This document shows, one piece after another, positions 34,749 to 47,767 of a stretch of 64,000 bases of DNA. A model generated the notes under the pieces. That model searched no databases, was not told the origin of the DNA, and saw only the letters and a program-made list of their open reading frames with translations. Both the position numbers and the translations under genes were made by a program. The stretch spans positions 1,116,001 through 1,180,000 of the forward strand of contig NC_013799.1 in NCBI RefSeq assembly GCF_000010785.1, in the 5' to 3' direction. The stretch comes from Hydrogenobacter thermophilus TK-6 (GTDB lineage Bacteria > Aquificota > Aquificia > Aquificales > Aquificaceae). Position 1 is the first letter of the stretch. Each line of letters opens with the position of its first letter.

Positions 34749-36394
34749 GCATAGTGCTTGGGACAAGACCTATATCTCCCCTTGAGTTCTGGATAGGTAT
34801 TCAGGAGCATCACCTTCTTCAGCTGGATGATGTAGTGTATGTAGAATCTACAATAAATGATAGTAAGGTGACCTTTTACGGGATAGTTCAGGAAGTACAG
34901 AAGTTTCTGGAAGGTGCTGAATCTGTTTATGACGCTCACCTTGTGACTCGTGGTATTATACCTGTCAACATAGCCTACACCGCAAAGGTAAGCATCACAA
35001 GAATAGAACCGGAGCTTTTTGTTCCACCAAGCCCCGGGGATCCGGTTTTTAAGGCAACAGGAAGGCACTTGGATAAGGCGCTTTACTACGACCAGATGAA
35101 GGTAAAAATCCCTGCCGGCATCACCAGAAGTGGAGACCCCGTTTATATTAACTACCACTTCCTCAATGGCAAAGAGGGCGCTCATGTGAGCATATCGGGT
35201 ATGTCTGGCATTGCCACAAAAACCTCCTATGCTCTCTTTTTGCTTTACTCCCTTTTGAATAAAGCGGATGACCTCAAGCAAGGTGTTCACGGTATGATCT
35301 TCAATGTAAAGGGCAAAGACCTTTTGTGGATAGACAAAAAGAACCGTAATCTTTCCCAGGAGGATAGAGAAATCTTTGAAAGGCTTGGACTTAAACCAGA
35401 ACCCTTTAAAAAGGTGGTCTTTTATGTACCACCAGATGAAAGGGACCCTAACATCCCGGCGTGTGAGAGGTTTGATGACAAGGTAGTACCTTTTTACTGG
35501 AGTATGAGGGAGTTTGCGCAGGAGGGGCTTATAAAGTTCATGTTTGTTGAGGGTGAGGAAGGCATGTCTAACATAAATTATGCAATAGACAGGGTTGCCA
35601 ATAAACTTTACAGTCTTGCCAAGCAAAGCCCAGGGGATAGATTGATAGACAGCTACGGCAGAGACATAGAAAGCTTGGAAGACTTAGAAAGGGTGCTTGA
35701 AGAAGCTATTCAGGACAGGTATCAAAACAAAAACTCGGAACTGTATAAAGATTGGTTTGGTAATGCGGATACCCAAACAACCTACGCCTTTATGAGGAGG
35801 TTCCAAAGGGCTATTACCTACATAAAGAGATTTGTGAGAGGGAGTCTCTCATCACCTATAAACTGGAAGGACCACAAGCTGTTGGTGATAGATATAAGCG
35901 GGCTTCACAGCATAGCCAAGATGTTTGTGGTGGGTTCTATCCTCAAGAAAGTCTTCAGGGAAAAGGAGGAACAATCTAACCCTTACCCCAAGCTCTTTGT
36001 GGTGCTGGACGAGCTCAACAAGTATGCGCCCAAGGAGGGTTGGAGTCCCATAAAGGACATACTTCTTGACATAGCAGAAAGAGGAAGAAGCTTAGGCGTT
36101 ATACTCATAGGCGCTCAGCAGACAGCCAGCGAGATAGAAAAGAGAGTTATTGCCAACTCGGCGGTGAAGGTGGTGGGAAGGATGGATAGCTCCGAAGTGC
36201 TTAGCAAAGAGTATGAGTTTCTTGTCGGAAATTTCAAGCAAAGAGCCATAATGCTAAAAAAAGGCACCATGATCATGTATCAACCAGATATACCCACTCC
36301 CATCATCTTCAGGTTCCCAAGACCGCCTTGGGCAACCAAAAAGGAGGAAGTAGAGGAGGAGGTGCATGTACCAGAGGATTTTAATAATTTTTAG
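34736..36394 (+). CDS. HerA-like hexameric ATPase (DUF87 class)
   Basis: A 552-residue ATPase of the HerA/FtsK superfamily. An N-terminal beta-barrel (HAS-barrel like, 1-105) precedes the ATPase: Walker [15 protein letters not shown] is a variant (GxxGxxxKT), Walker B is [13 protein letters not shown], and [11 protein letters not shown] holds the sensor Gln. HerA partners the nuclease NurA in DNA-end resection in archaea; no nurA is visible here, so the role is uncertain (resection or DNA pumping). AAGGAGG precedes the start, which lies inside hemC. Confidence 0.85.
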   Translation: MDPVGIVLGTRPISPLEFWIGIQEHHLLQLDDVVYVESTINDSKVTFYGIVQEVQKFLEGAESVYDAHLVTRGIIPVNIAYTAKVSITRIEPELFVPPSPGDPVFKATGRHLDKALYYDQMKVKIPAGITRSGDPVYINYHFLNGKEGAHVSISGMSGIATKTSYALFLLYSLLNKADDLKQGVHGMIFNVKGKDLLWIDKKNRNLSQEDREIFERLGLKPEPFKKVVFYVPPDERDPNIPACERFDDKVVPFYWSMREFAQEGLIKFMFVEGEEGMSNINYAIDRVANKLYSLAKQSPGDRLIDSYGRDIESLEDLERVLEEAIQDRYQNKNSELYKDWFGNADTQTTYAFMRRFQRAITYIKRFVRGSLSSPINWKDHKLLVIDISGLHSIAKMFVVGSILKKVFREKEEQSNPYPKLFVVLDELNKYAPKEGWSPIKDILLDIAERGRSLGVILIGAQQTASEIEKRVIANSAVKVVGRMDSSEVLSKEYEFLVGNFKQRAIMLKKGTMIMYQPDIPTPIIFRFPRPPWATKKEEVEEEVHVPEDFNNF

Positions 36395-37556
36395 CCTGCT
36401 CTTTTGCCTCTCCTTTGGTCAGGTGGTGAGCGTAAGGTACGGCGATTATCAGGAAAAGGAAAGGATAGTTTTAGACTTTGACCAGAGGGTTGACTACCGA
36501 GTTATTTTGCTGGAGGCTCCCAAGAGGATAGTGGTGGATGTACTATCCGAAAAAGACTTCAGCCTAAGAGTGCCAAAAGGTATAGCCTATCGCGTGGGAA
36601 AGCATCCGTGGGGCACGAGGATCGTGTTTGAAAAGGACTTTTCCAGTGTAAAAGCTTTTTCTTTAGAAGACCCCTTTAGGATAGTCATAGATGTGTTTAA
36701 AAGTGCAAGCAAGGAAGATAGAGAGGTTAAGGAGGATGATGCTCTCATAGCCATTTTAGACCCCACTGTCCTAAAGGTCATACAGTACAGTGAAGGAACA
36801 AAGGAGCGGGTGATAAGTGAGCGCAAAAAGGGTGCCATCCTGACGCAGAGGAGAGTCATTGTGGTGGATGCGGGACACGGTGGACACGACCCTGGCGCCA
36901 TAGGTTATATGAACATAAAAGAGAAGGATGTAAACCTTGCCATAGCAAAGAAGTTGGCGGAATACCTTTCAAAAGATGGAAGATTTAGGGTAATTATGAC
37001 AAGAAAAGATGACACCTTTATACCCCTTCAGGAGAGGGCAAACATAGCTTTAAGGAACAGGGCGGACCTGTTTATAAGCATTCACGCCAACGCATCTCCT
37101 CAAGGCATATCTCAGCATGCAAGCGGCACTTATGTGTTTGCCATATCCTCCGATGCTGCCAAAAGAAAGAAGCAACAGATAATAAACAATGACAGCTATG
37201 CTAAGTTAGTTTTGGGAGCATCAGATGTTCCTATAAATGCGAGGAAAGTGCTGGCAGACTTGGCAATGGATGTCACCCTTTATGAGAGTGTATCCTTTGG
37301 TGAGAAGATAGCAAAAAGTATTGCAAGAGAGCTGGGCAGGGAGGTGGAGTTTAAGGGAATCCAGCGGGCTGGCTTTGCTGTATTAAAAACACCAGGCATA
37401 CCCTCCGTCTTAGTAGAAGCAGGTTTTATAACTAATCCTGACGAGGCAACCCTTATGGCGGACAGAGACTTTCAGGATAAATTTGCCTACGCCATATACA
37501 GAGCTATAGTCAATTACTTTTTCCCCACCGAAAGGAAGCTCACTTTAAACCAATGA
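36366..37556 (+). CDS. amiC: N-acetylmuramoyl-L-alanine amidase (AMIN + Amidase_3)
   Basis: A 396-residue periplasmic amidase that cleaves septal peptidoglycan. Signal peptide 1-18, AMIN domain about 20-115, and zinc amidase from about 162: VVDAGHGGHDPGAIG, KEKDVNLAIAKKL, FISIHANASP and VLVEAGFITNPDEA supply the His/Glu/His/Glu ligands. GGAGG precedes ATG, inside the HerA-like gene (29-bp overlap). Such enzymes need LytM activators; the degenerate LysM/M23 protein at 366 is a candidate (inference). 3' overlap of 17 bp with convergent queE. Confidence 0.94.
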   Translation: MYQRILIIFSLLFCLSFGQVVSVRYGDYQEKERIVLDFDQRVDYRVILLEAPKRIVVDVLSEKDFSLRVPKGIAYRVGKHPWGTRIVFEKDFSSVKAFSLEDPFRIVIDVFKSASKEDREVKEDDALIAILDPTVLKVIQYSEGTKERVISERKKGAILTQRRVIVVDAGHGGHDPGAIGYMNIKEKDVNLAIAKKLAEYLSKDGRFRVIMTRKDDTFIPLQERANIALRNRADLFISIHANASPQGISQHASGTYVFAISSDAAKRKKQQIINNDSYAKLVLGASDVPINARKVLADLAMDVTLYESVSFGEKIAKSIARELGREVEFKGIQRAGFAVLKTPGIPSVLVEAGFITNPDEATLMADRDFQDKFAYAIYRAIVNYFFPTERKLTLNQ

Positions 37557-38196
37557 GTTTGTGCATTTGAGGTACAACTCTAACGGTGTATCCTTCTCTA
37601 AGCAGAAGGTTTTGAAGCTCAAGGGCTTTTTGGAGGAATTTAGTCTTATTACCTTCTGGCTGAAGCACCACCAAACCCTCCTCTAAGAAAGGCATAAACT
37701 CACGCCTTTTTATCACATTATAGCAAAGCTCATGGTCAACTACAAACTTTAACTCTTTGGCGCTTGAGAGCACAGCTGGGTGTACATACCAATCCGCCAC
37801 ACCCTTAGGTGAGCATGTTATATGCACCTGAGAGACCACCTCTCTTAAGTTTTCATTCCAGAGAGTTCCATTGGTCTCTATCTGCACTGAATACCCTCTG
37901 CACAAAAGCTCCTGCACCAGAAGGTGCAGGTTTGGCTCGGCAAAAGGTTCACCACCTGTTAGGACCACGTGTTTTTGAGGATACTTTTGGAGCTCCTGCA
38001 AAAGTTCTTTTAGATCTGTGTTTGCTCTCTTGAAGGATAAAGCGGACGGCTCATCACACCAGGGACACCTGAGATTACATCCCTGAAACCTCACAAAAAG
38101 ACAGGGCTTTCCTATCAAAAGACCCTCACCTTGCACGCTGGGGTATATCTCGTTTATGCTCAGAGCTGTGCTTGTTCTAACTTCACTTCGTAGCAT
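37540..38196 (-). CDS. queE: 7-carboxy-7-deazaguanine synthase
   Basis: A 218-residue QueE radical-SAM enzyme, converting carboxy-tetrahydropterin to CDG in queuosine synthesis. [19 protein letters not shown] and the cluster motif CNLRCPWCD (Cx3Cx2C) are diagnostic; [14 protein letters not shown] and QIETNGTLW bind SAM. The start is uncertain: ATG 38196 lies 37 bp inside infB, and a GTG 15 bp downstream is possible. It is last in the gyrB-to-queE run. Confidence 0.92.
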   Translation of the reverse strand: MLRSEVRTSTALSINEIYPSVQGEGLLIGKPCLFVRFQGCNLRCPWCDEPSALSFKRANTDLKELLQELQKYPQKHVVLTGGEPFAEPNLHLLVQELLCRGYSVQIETNGTLWNENLREVVSQVHITCSPKGVADWYVHPAVLSSAKELKFVVDHELCYNVIKRREFMPFLEEGLVVLQPEGNKTKFLQKALELQNLLLREGYTVRVVPQMHKLIGLK

Positions 38197-40400
38197 TCTA
38201 TTATATCACCCACCTTTATGTCGTTATAGTCTTTGAGTTTTATGCCACACTCATATCCTCTTGCCACTTCTTGCACATCCTCCTTGAACCTCTTTAAGCC
38301 TTCTATTTTACCATCGTACACAACTACACCATTCCTTATGAGCCTCGCCTTTGCGTTCCTCAATATCTTCCCGTCAAGTACATAACAGCCCGCCACACTC
38401 CCTACGGACTTTATCTTAAAGACAGCCCTGACCTCTGCAGAACCTAAAACTACCTCCTTCTCTACGGGCTTTAACATACCTTTTAGAGCCTTCTTTACAT
38501 CATCCACCACTTCGTAGATAATGCCGTATAATCTCACATCCACCTTTTCCCTCTCTGCCGCTTCTTTGGCTTTCACATCTGGTCTTGTGTTAAAGCCTAT
38601 CACTATAGCACCGCTCGCTTTTGCCAGCATAATGTCATTTTCTGTTATACCACCTACATCTCCGTGTATTATTTTGACAGCTACCTCCTGCGTGGATATT
38701 TCCGACAGGGACTTCTTTATGGCTTCCAAAGAACCAACCGTATCCGTCTTAACTATCAGCCTGAGCTCCCTTATTTCTCCTTCCTGGATCTTTCTAAAGA
38801 CCTCTTCAAGGGCAAGACCCTTTGAAACCTTCTCTAAATGTTCTTTCTGCAGTTTTCTAGCTTCCGCTATGTGTCTTGCGGTTCTTTCGTCATCCACCAC
38901 CTTGAGAGTATCACCAGCCATGGGAAGGTCCTCAAAACCGAGCACTTCCACCGGAGTGGATGGACCCGCAGACTTTAGCCTCCTGCCCTTGTCATCCATC
39001 ATAGCTCTAACTTTCCCGTAGGTTATGCCTGCTACGAATACATCACCTACTTTGAGTGTACCTTCTTGCACCAGTACTGTAGCCACAACTCCCTTCTGCT
39101 TGTCCAGTCTTGATTCTATGATGGTACCTTTCGCCTTTTTGGTAGGGTCAGCTTTGAGTTCAAGCATTTCAGCCAGTAGTAGTATATACTCAAGAAGCTG
39201 GTCTATGTTTTTACCGGTTTTTGCAGAGACATCCACAAATATGGTATCGCCTCCCCACTCTTCGGGTATAAGCCCCAGTTCTGACAGTTCCCTTCTGACT
39301 TTCTGAGGGTCAGCCCCCGGCTTGTCTATCTTGTTGACAGCTACCAAAATGGGTACATTAAAGGCTCTTGCATGATTTATGGCTTCAACAGTTTGTGGCA
39401 TTACTCCATCATCCGCAGCCACCACCAGAACCGCTATATCTGTAACTTGCGCACCTCTTGCTCTCAGAGATGTAAAGGCTTCGTGACCGGGTGTATCTAA
39501 GAAGGTTATCCTTCTTCCGTCTGCCAACTCAACCACCGAAGCACCTATTTGTTGGGTTATACCGCCTTTCTCCCTTTCTGCTACATTGGTTTTACGTACA
39601 GCATCAAGGAGTGTTGTCTTTCCGTGATCCACATGACCCATAACTACCACAACCGGTGGCCTTGGCTGGAGGTTTTTTTCTTCCTCCCTTTCTTCTTCCT
39701 CCTCTATTTTCTCTTCTATCTTTTTTATCTCCGCAAGGAAGCCCATGTCTTCTGCTATAGATAGAGCCACATCAGAGGGTATTGTCTGATTTATGGTAGC
39801 TAATATACCCTTCTTGAGAAGCTCTGCCATAATTTGATTTGGTGGGACTTTAAGTATTTCAGAAAGCTCCCTTACGGTAACTACTTCCGGTATTTCAATT
39901 ATTTTTACCTCTTCCTCTTTTTTTTCCTCTCTCTTCTTTTTTTCTATTTGCTGCTCAAGTTTTTTAAGAAGATGCTCCTCTTCCTTGCTCGTCTTTTTCT
40001 CCACCGGTGCTTCCCTTTTGGGTTTTTCCTCCACTTTTTGTTCTTTGGGTAAAGGTGGAGGGGGTGGTGGAGCTTTTTGTTGTGGTTTGGGTTTTACCTC
40101 CTTTTTATCTCTAAGCGGGGGTCTTGCATCTTCCCTTCTGTACCTTTTGGAGCTTTCCACCTGGAGTGGTCTCTCTTCCCTCTTTTCTACCTTAATTTCT
40201 TCCTTTTTCATTTCTTGCGGTTTTTGCTGTATGTCCTCCTCCTTTTCCGTGATAAAGTTGTCATATATGATCTGCAACTCCTCCTCTTCCAGGTGTGAAA
40301 AGTTAGACTTTTCTATACCGTAAGTCTTTAAAAGATCTCTTATATCCTTCACGCTTTTACCTAACTCTTTGGCTACATCCTGCAATCTTACTTTGCTCAT
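38160..40400 (-). CDS. infB: Translation initiation factor IF-2
   Basis: A 746-residue IF-2. An N-terminal helix bundle ([19 protein letters not shown]) is followed by a long Lys/Glu/Pro-rich linker with a run of prolines (about 90-135). The GTPase has [20 protein letters not shown] and NKIDKPG; domains II-IV follow to a normal end. IF-2 positions the initiator tRNA on the ribosome; it is also thought to help leaderless mRNAs. TATAAT eight bases before ATG suggests that infB itself has a leaderless start besides readthrough. Confidence 0.97.
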   Translation of the reverse strand: MSKVRLQDVAKELGKSVKDIRDLLKTYGIEKSNFSHLEEEELQIIYDNFITEKEEDIQQKPQEMKKEEIKVEKREERPLQVESSKRYRREDARPPLRDKKEVKPKPQQKAPPPPPPLPKEQKVEEKPKREAPVEKKTSKEEEHLLKKLEQQIEKKKREEKKEEEVKIIEIPEVVTVRELSEILKVPPNQIMAELLKKGILATINQTIPSDVALSIAEDMGFLAEIKKIEEKIEEEEEREEEKNLQPRPPVVVVMGHVDHGKTTLLDAVRKTNVAEREKGGITQQIGASVVELADGRRITFLDTPGHEAFTSLRARGAQVTDIAVLVVAADDGVMPQTVEAINHARAFNVPILVAVNKIDKPGADPQKVRRELSELGLIPEEWGGDTIFVDVSAKTGKNIDQLLEYILLLAEMLELKADPTKKAKGTIIESRLDKQKGVVATVLVQEGTLKVGDVFVAGITYGKVRAMMDDKGRRLKSAGPSTPVEVLGFEDLPMAGDTLKVVDDERTARHIAEARKLQKEHLEKVSKGLALEEVFRKIQEGEIRELRLIVKTDTVGSLEAIKKSLSEISTQEVAVKIIHGDVGGITENDIMLAKASGAIVIGFNTRPDVKAKEAAEREKVDVRLYGIIYEVVDDVKKALKGMLKPVEKEVVLGSAEVRAVFKIKSVGSVAGCYVLDGKILRNAKARLIRNGVVVYDGKIEGLKRFKEDVQEVARGYECGIKLKDYNDIKVGDIIECYEVKLEQAQL

Positions 40401-40408
40401 AAGAATTA

Positions 40409-40436
40409 ATTATAAGCTCTCGCATAGCACTTGCAA
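40409..40436 (-). promoter_or_regulatory. Internal promoter before infB
   Basis: TTGCAA (40431-40436), 16 bp, TATAAT (40409-40414) on the minus strand. The -10 is formed by the last Leu codon TTA plus the TAA stop of the preceding gene. Transcription should start about two bases before the infB ATG. Confidence 0.6.
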
Positions 40437-41018
40437 AATCTCCTCTTTACCAAGCCCCATCTCCTCAGCGCATACTATGCGACCTTTCAGTTCCTCCTGC
40501 GGTACCTGTGTTATCTGACTGAGCATGAAATAATCAAAGTTTAAGAATACGCTCCCGTGCACCAAAAAAGCGGTTTTTAGTGTTCTCATGGCACAAGCGA
40601 CGAACTTTTTTCCTCCTACTGTTAATTCCCCAAAGTTGGGATAAAAGAAGCAAAAGTAGTGGTGAGTTTGGTTGCCTCTCTGTTTGTGAAGCTCCACATT
40701 TATACCCATCTTCCTGAAGGTGTCTACCAGTCTTTCACTGAAGTTTCTGTATATGTCTGTAAAGCTCCTTCCCCAAACTTCTTTGTAATCTACCAAGGAG
40801 AAGGATATGTCCCAACCGTGCACCAGGGCACCCCCTCCTGTAGGTCTTCTAATCACCGGAAGTGCAAACTCTCTTGGCTTTTGGGAATAACCGATACTTA
40901 TGGTAGGCTCACTCCACATGTATATCCTCTTAGTTGGCTCCCTCCTCCCTTCTTCAAGGGCTAACAGATTTTCCCAATCTATGGTCATGTTTTCTGCGCC
41001 AGTTCTTACCTCTATCAT
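40410..41018 (-). CDS. Lipoate-protein ligase A/LipM-like protein
   Basis: A 202-residue protein of the biotin/lipoate ligase fold. RRPTGGGALVHGWDISFSL is the lipoate-family motif and GGKKFVACAMR aligns with the catalytic-Lys motif KISGSAYR of LplA; a Cys replaces the Ser. LplA C-terminal domain is absent, so it may be an octanoyltransferase (LipM type) or ligase needing a partner. It overlaps bioB by 4 bp. A GcvH-like lipoyl protein is encoded at 55742. Assignment to lipoate rather than biotin is fairly firm; the reaction is not. Confidence 0.78.
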   Translation of the reverse strand: MIEVRTGAENMTIDWENLLALEEGRREPTKRIYMWSEPTISIGYSQKPREFALPVIRRPTGGGALVHGWDISFSLVDYKEVWGRSFTDIYRNFSERLVDTFRKMGINVELHKQRGNQTHHYFCFFYPNFGELTVGGKKFVACAMRTLKTAFLVHGSVFLNFDYFMLSQITQVPQEELKGRIVCAEEMGLGKEEILQVLCESL

Positions 41019-42019
41019 TCAAACACTCTCTGCAATCTTTCCGCGTTTATGTCTTTGAGTAGCTGATAGTCCTTCTTTATGTCCCTTCCTGCACGAGTCA
41101 GATAACCTCCCACCATCATGGCATTGGTCATAAGCACAGCCATACCGTGAAAGTCTCTAAGGGTCTGTTCCCTACCTCCGCAAAGCCTGAGTTCCGCCTT
41201 GGGGTTGGTGAGTCTAAACATGGCTATGATCTTGAGCGCTTGAAGGGGACCAACACCAGGCGCATCCTGCATAGGCGTACCTTCTATAGGCATGAGGAAG
41301 TTTAGGGGTATAGAATCCACCTCCAGCTCCCTGTAAGTGAGAGCAAGAGCCACCCTGTCCTCGTCCGTCTCACCCATACCGAATATGCCACCGCAGCATG
41401 TGGAAAGTCCCACAGCCTTTATGCGCTTTATAGTCTCGTAGCGCTCTCTCCAGGTGTGAGTGGTGACTATGCTGGGGAAGAACCTTTCGGAAGTTTCAAG
41501 GTTGTGATTTATCCTTTTGACTCCTGCAGATTTTAGTTTTACAAGCTCCTCCTCATCAAGAGTGCCTGCGGACACACACACATTTATAGGTAGCTTTTCC
41601 ACATGCTTTATCTCCCTTACCGCATCCGCTATCTTATCCACCTCCTCCTTGGAAGCTTTCTTTCCGCTCAAAACCACACAGTATCTGTTGGCACCAAACT
41701 CAACACCTCTGTAAGCACCTTCCATTATCTCCTCTTTGGGCACCAAGGCGTATATGTTTATGGGTGTTTTGTAAAATTTAGACTGGGCGCAAAACTTACA
41801 ATCCTCCGAGCAAGCACCACTCTTTGCGTTTATTATGGAGCAAAACTCCACCTTTGAAGGTGAAAAGAAGGCATTTCTCACCTTCTGGGCTGTGTAGACA
41901 AGAAGAGCTATGTACTCATCTGGAAGCCTTAGCACAGCAAGAGCCTCTTCTTTTGTGAGAGGCTCATATCTTAGCGCCTTTTCTCCCATATCTATGATAA
42001 ACTTCTCAAAGCTATCCAT
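41015..42019 (-). CDS. bioB: Biotin synthase
   Basis: A 334-residue radical-SAM BioB, inserting sulfur into dethiobiotin. CSEDCKFCAQS is the Cx3Cx2C cluster motif; INVCVSAGTL, NHNLETSERFF and STCCGGIFGMGE with Cys ligands of the auxiliary cluster are present, and Arg in LRLCGGREQ. GGAGGTGAT before ATG supports the start. bioD is 20 kb away, so the pathway genes are scattered as usual in Aquificales. Confidence 0.97.
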   Translation of the reverse strand: MDSFEKFIIDMGEKALRYEPLTKEEALAVLRLPDEYIALLVYTAQKVRNAFFSPSKVEFCSIINAKSGACSEDCKFCAQSKFYKTPINIYALVPKEEIMEGAYRGVEFGANRYCVVLSGKKASKEEVDKIADAVREIKHVEKLPINVCVSAGTLDEEELVKLKSAGVKRINHNLETSERFFPSIVTTHTWRERYETIKRIKAVGLSTCCGGIFGMGETDEDRVALALTYRELEVDSIPLNFLMPIEGTPMQDAPGVGPLQALKIIAMFRLTNPKAELRLCGGREQTLRDFHGMAVLMTNAMMVGGYLTRAGRDIKKDYQLLKDINAERLQRVFE

Positions 42020-42038
42020 CTTATCACCTCCGTATAAA

Positions 42039-42689
42039 TCATATATACCTTCCTTCGCTTTTTAGCAACACATTTATGTACCTACCTTTTTCCTGTATGC
42101 TTTCTACAGTATAGTCGTAAAAGTTTATCTTAAAGAGATTTGAAATGTTTAGGTTCTTTTCTGCTATATAACGAAGGGTGTAGGCTCTGTGGGGCATGGG
42201 ATTTTTTACTTTCTTGTTGGCTTTGTAGTACTCAAAGGTGATAACTTTGCTTGCGGTAGAAAGGTCCAGAAGAGATGCCTCTTTTTTACCTACAAAAAGT
42301 ATAACCACTTTGTCTTCCAACAGCTTTTTGGTGAGGTTTTTTATATCTTGAACCCAAAAGTCTCTGAGCTTTACACCTTCGCACTCATCCTCCCAGCCAA
42401 AGTTATACTTAGGCGTCGGGCTATCCACCAGAGCGATACCTAAAAGAGGCGAAAGGACTAAGGACCTCTCCTTTATACGCTTTTGGACAGCAGGAGGAAG
42501 CACCCAATACTCAAGGCTCTCCCAGAAGGCATTCTTAAACCTTCTGAATACAGGCAGAAGGTCATCACCCACACTAAAGCATCTTACGAGTTTTTGAGCT
42601 TTTGTCTCAAAAAATCCCGTATGTGGCATGCTTTGTTGAGAGCCTTTCATCTTTGACTGCTTTTTGCTGGATGGCAGTATGTAAAACAT
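42039..42689 (-). CDS. YaaA/DUF328-family protein
   Basis: A 216-residue protein resembling the YaaA (DUF328) family: MFYILPSSKKQ at the start, a mid-region SPLLGIALVDSPTPKY and the late HRAYTLRYIAEKNL match the family's layout. In E. coli YaaA lowers free iron under peroxide stress and its fold binds DNA (family knowledge); function here is not shown. ATG 42689 is chosen: it starts two bases after the rsmI stop, with GGAG about ten bases upstream, while the longer TTG start is inside rsmI. Confidence 0.68.
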   Translation of the reverse strand: MFYILPSSKKQSKMKGSQQSMPHTGFFETKAQKLVRCFSVGDDLLPVFRRFKNAFWESLEYWVLPPAVQKRIKERSLVLSPLLGIALVDSPTPKYNFGWEDECEGVKLRDFWVQDIKNLTKKLLEDKVVILFVGKKEASLLDLSTASKVITFEYYKANKKVKNPMPHRAYTLRYIAEKNLNISNLFKINFYDYTVESIQEKGRYINVLLKSEGRYI

Positions 42690-42691
42690 TT

Positions 42692-43360
42692 TTAGTGTCT
42701 CCAAAGGATCACCACCTCTCCTTTTATCTCCTTCCTTGAAAGGAGCTCCTCATACACCTGTGCAAGCTTGCCTCTGAGAAACTCCTCATGCATCTTGGTT
42801 AGCTCCCTTGCCACGCATATGGGCAGATCCTCTCCATAGACCTCTTTCATGACCTCAAGGCTCTTTAATAAGCGGTTTGGTGATTCAAAAGCTATAAAAG
42901 TTGTGCCTTCACATTTTTTGAGGTCCTCAAAGAATCCACCAAGACCCTTTCTTGGTAAAAATCCTACAAACAAAAATCTGTCGGTGGGAAGCCCCGAGCC
43001 TACAAGTGCCGTCAGGACTGCGCTTGGTCCTGGAATTACTTCCACCTGGATACCTCTGTCTATGCAAGCTTTTATCAGTTTGTATCCTGGGTCTGAGATG
43101 CTTGGAGTTCCGGCATCGGTAACAAGCGCCACATCTTCCCTCTCAAGGAGCTTTAGTATCTTGGGCACCTGAACACTCTCCTTTGGTTCGTAATAAGAAA
43201 GGAGCTTTTTACCCTCTATCTTAAAGTGGTTCAGAAGGATGCTGGTTCTTCTGGTGTCTTCGCAGGCTACAAAACTCACTTCTTTGAGCACTTCTAAGGC
43301 TCTTAGTGTTATGTCTTTTAAGTTACCTATGGGTGTGGCAACCACATAAAGCTTCCCCAT
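42692..43360 (-). CDS. rsmI: 16S rRNA C1402 2'-O-methyltransferase
   Basis: A 222-residue RsmI (YraL), tetrapyrrole-methylase fold. LYVVATPIGNLKDITLRALE, ACEDTRRTSILLNHF, VTDAGTPSISDPGYKLI and IPGPSAVLTALVGSGLPTD are diagnostic. It methylates the ribose of C1402 in the decoding centre, with RsmH. It follows the usp gene by one base and is followed at once by the YaaA-like gene. Confidence 0.96.
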   Translation of the reverse strand: MGKLYVVATPIGNLKDITLRALEVLKEVSFVACEDTRRTSILLNHFKIEGKKLLSYYEPKESVQVPKILKLLEREDVALVTDAGTPSISDPGYKLIKACIDRGIQVEVIPGPSAVLTALVGSGLPTDRFLFVGFLPRKGLGGFFEDLKKCEGTTFIAFESPNRLLKSLEVMKEVYGEDLPICVARELTKMHEEFLRGKLAQVYEELLSRKEIKGEVVILWRH

Positions 43361-43361
43361 T

Positions 43362-46614
<3,253 letters not shown>

Positions 46615-46622
46615 TCAGAAAC

Positions 46623-46651
46623 ATTATACGGAAATTTAAAAGAATTGTCAA
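46623..46651 (-). promoter_or_regulatory. Consensus promoter of tRNA-Glu-gyrB run
   Basis: TTGACA (46646-46651), 17 bp, TATAAT (46623-46628) on the minus strand: a perfect sigma-70 consensus. The TGA of the -35 box is the stop codon of bpsA. Transcription should start about 9 bases before the tRNA. Confidence 0.85.
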
Positions 46652-47721
46652 GTAGTGGAGCCTTCCTCGTCAAGATAAAAAACATCGTCGGAGATGGCAT
46701 CGTTCCATCTTTTAAAGCCTGGCAGTGCCTCTATCCTGTACCATGAGGACCTGTACCATATACCCTTTGGATCCCTTTTGACGGGAGCAACTTGTGCAGC
46801 CTTGGTTTCTCTGTGATAATCCCAGGTTATGTATGCGTTGAAGTCTTGAACTATATCGGTTATGGCAACGCCAAACTCGGATGTGAGTGCTATCTGGAAG
46901 TCTCTCCACCTGAACACGGATGAGTCCCTCAGAGTAAGACCGAAGTATCCTACACCACCCTCCTCTTTGAGGGTTGCTATACCCCTACCTATGAAGGCTC
47001 TAAAAGCAGGCAGGGTTTCGGGAGGGTCTGATACAAAAACATCATAACATCCCAAAATCTCGGAGGGGAACGGGTTTCTAAGGTCCCAAACTCTCGCTTC
47101 CGCATTATCTATACCAAGCTCCCTAAAGATGCTGTTATCAAAATCAATGAGCCTTTTATCTATGTCAATAACAAGAACACTCTTAGCTTTTCTTGTAAGT
47201 GCTACCGCAAGGCCGGTAAGGTCATCCTCCGCACCTAAGACGATTATATCTTTATTTCTGAGGTCTCCCCTTGAGTCCATAAAGAGGACTCTTGAGATGG
47301 TGGTTTCGGGCGTCACAGACCCCTGGTCGTAATCCCTTATAGCCTTAGGTCTGTCCTTTGTGAGCTGTAAAAAGGTTCTATAAAACTCTATATCCGTGTA
47401 AAAAGGTATGCCCCTTCCTTCGCAGGCCTGGCAAACATAATCTACATAAGGTTCTATGCCGAGGTCTTTGATAAGGTCATAGCCCTTCTGAGTGAGCCTT
47501 ATATTCTCCTCGTCATCAATAAAAGCGTATCCTTCCCTTATAAGCACCTTAATTATGCCTGATGCAGCGGGCACGGGAAGGTCTGACATGTCCACCACTT
47601 CCCAAAAATCACCGCTTTTTAAAAGGGCAGACAGAACTCTCTCAACATTCTTTTGGTATATCCTAACCTGGCTTTCTTCTCTCGCCTTAAAGGCAAGCTC
47701 TACCAATAAACTCACCGCCAT
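46648..47721 (-). CDS. bpsA: N4-bis(aminopropyl)spermidine synthase
   Basis: A 357-residue branched-polyamine synthase. An N-terminal winged-helix-like domain (1-100) and CQACEGRG lead to the transferase domain: GAEDDLTGLAVAL, VLVIDIDKRLIDF and the active-site SDPPETLPAF are characteristic of BpsA. It adds two aminopropyl groups to spermidine; branched polyamines stabilise nucleic acids in hyperthermophiles. AAGGAG abuts the ATG at 47721, so the GTG at 47715, six bases on, may be the true start. Extended -10 TGATATAAT lies at 47751-47759. Confidence 0.93.
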   Translation of the reverse strand: MAVSLLVELAFKAREESQVRIYQKNVERVLSALLKSGDFWEVVDMSDLPVPAASGIIKVLIREGYAFIDDEENIRLTQKGYDLIKDLGIEPYVDYVCQACEGRGIPFYTDIEFYRTFLQLTKDRPKAIRDYDQGSVTPETTISRVLFMDSRGDLRNKDIIVLGAEDDLTGLAVALTRKAKSVLVIDIDKRLIDFDNSIFRELGIDNAEARVWDLRNPFPSEILGCYDVFVSDPPETLPAFRAFIGRGIATLKEEGGVGYFGLTLRDSSVFRWRDFQIALTSEFGVAITDIVQDFNAYITWDYHRETKAAQVAPVKRDPKGIWYRSSWYRIEALPGFKRWNDAISDDVFYLDEEGSTT

Positions 47722-47750
47722 CTCCTTTTCAAAAACAATTAAGATAAACT

Positions 47751-47759
47751 ATTATATCA
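47751..47759 (-). promoter_or_regulatory. Extended -10 promoter of bpsA
   Basis: TGATATAAT on the minus strand, about 30 bp before the bpsA start, in the 46-bp gap after the flavoprotein gene. No -35 is obvious. Confidence 0.5.
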
Positions 47760-47767
47760 CAGTATTT

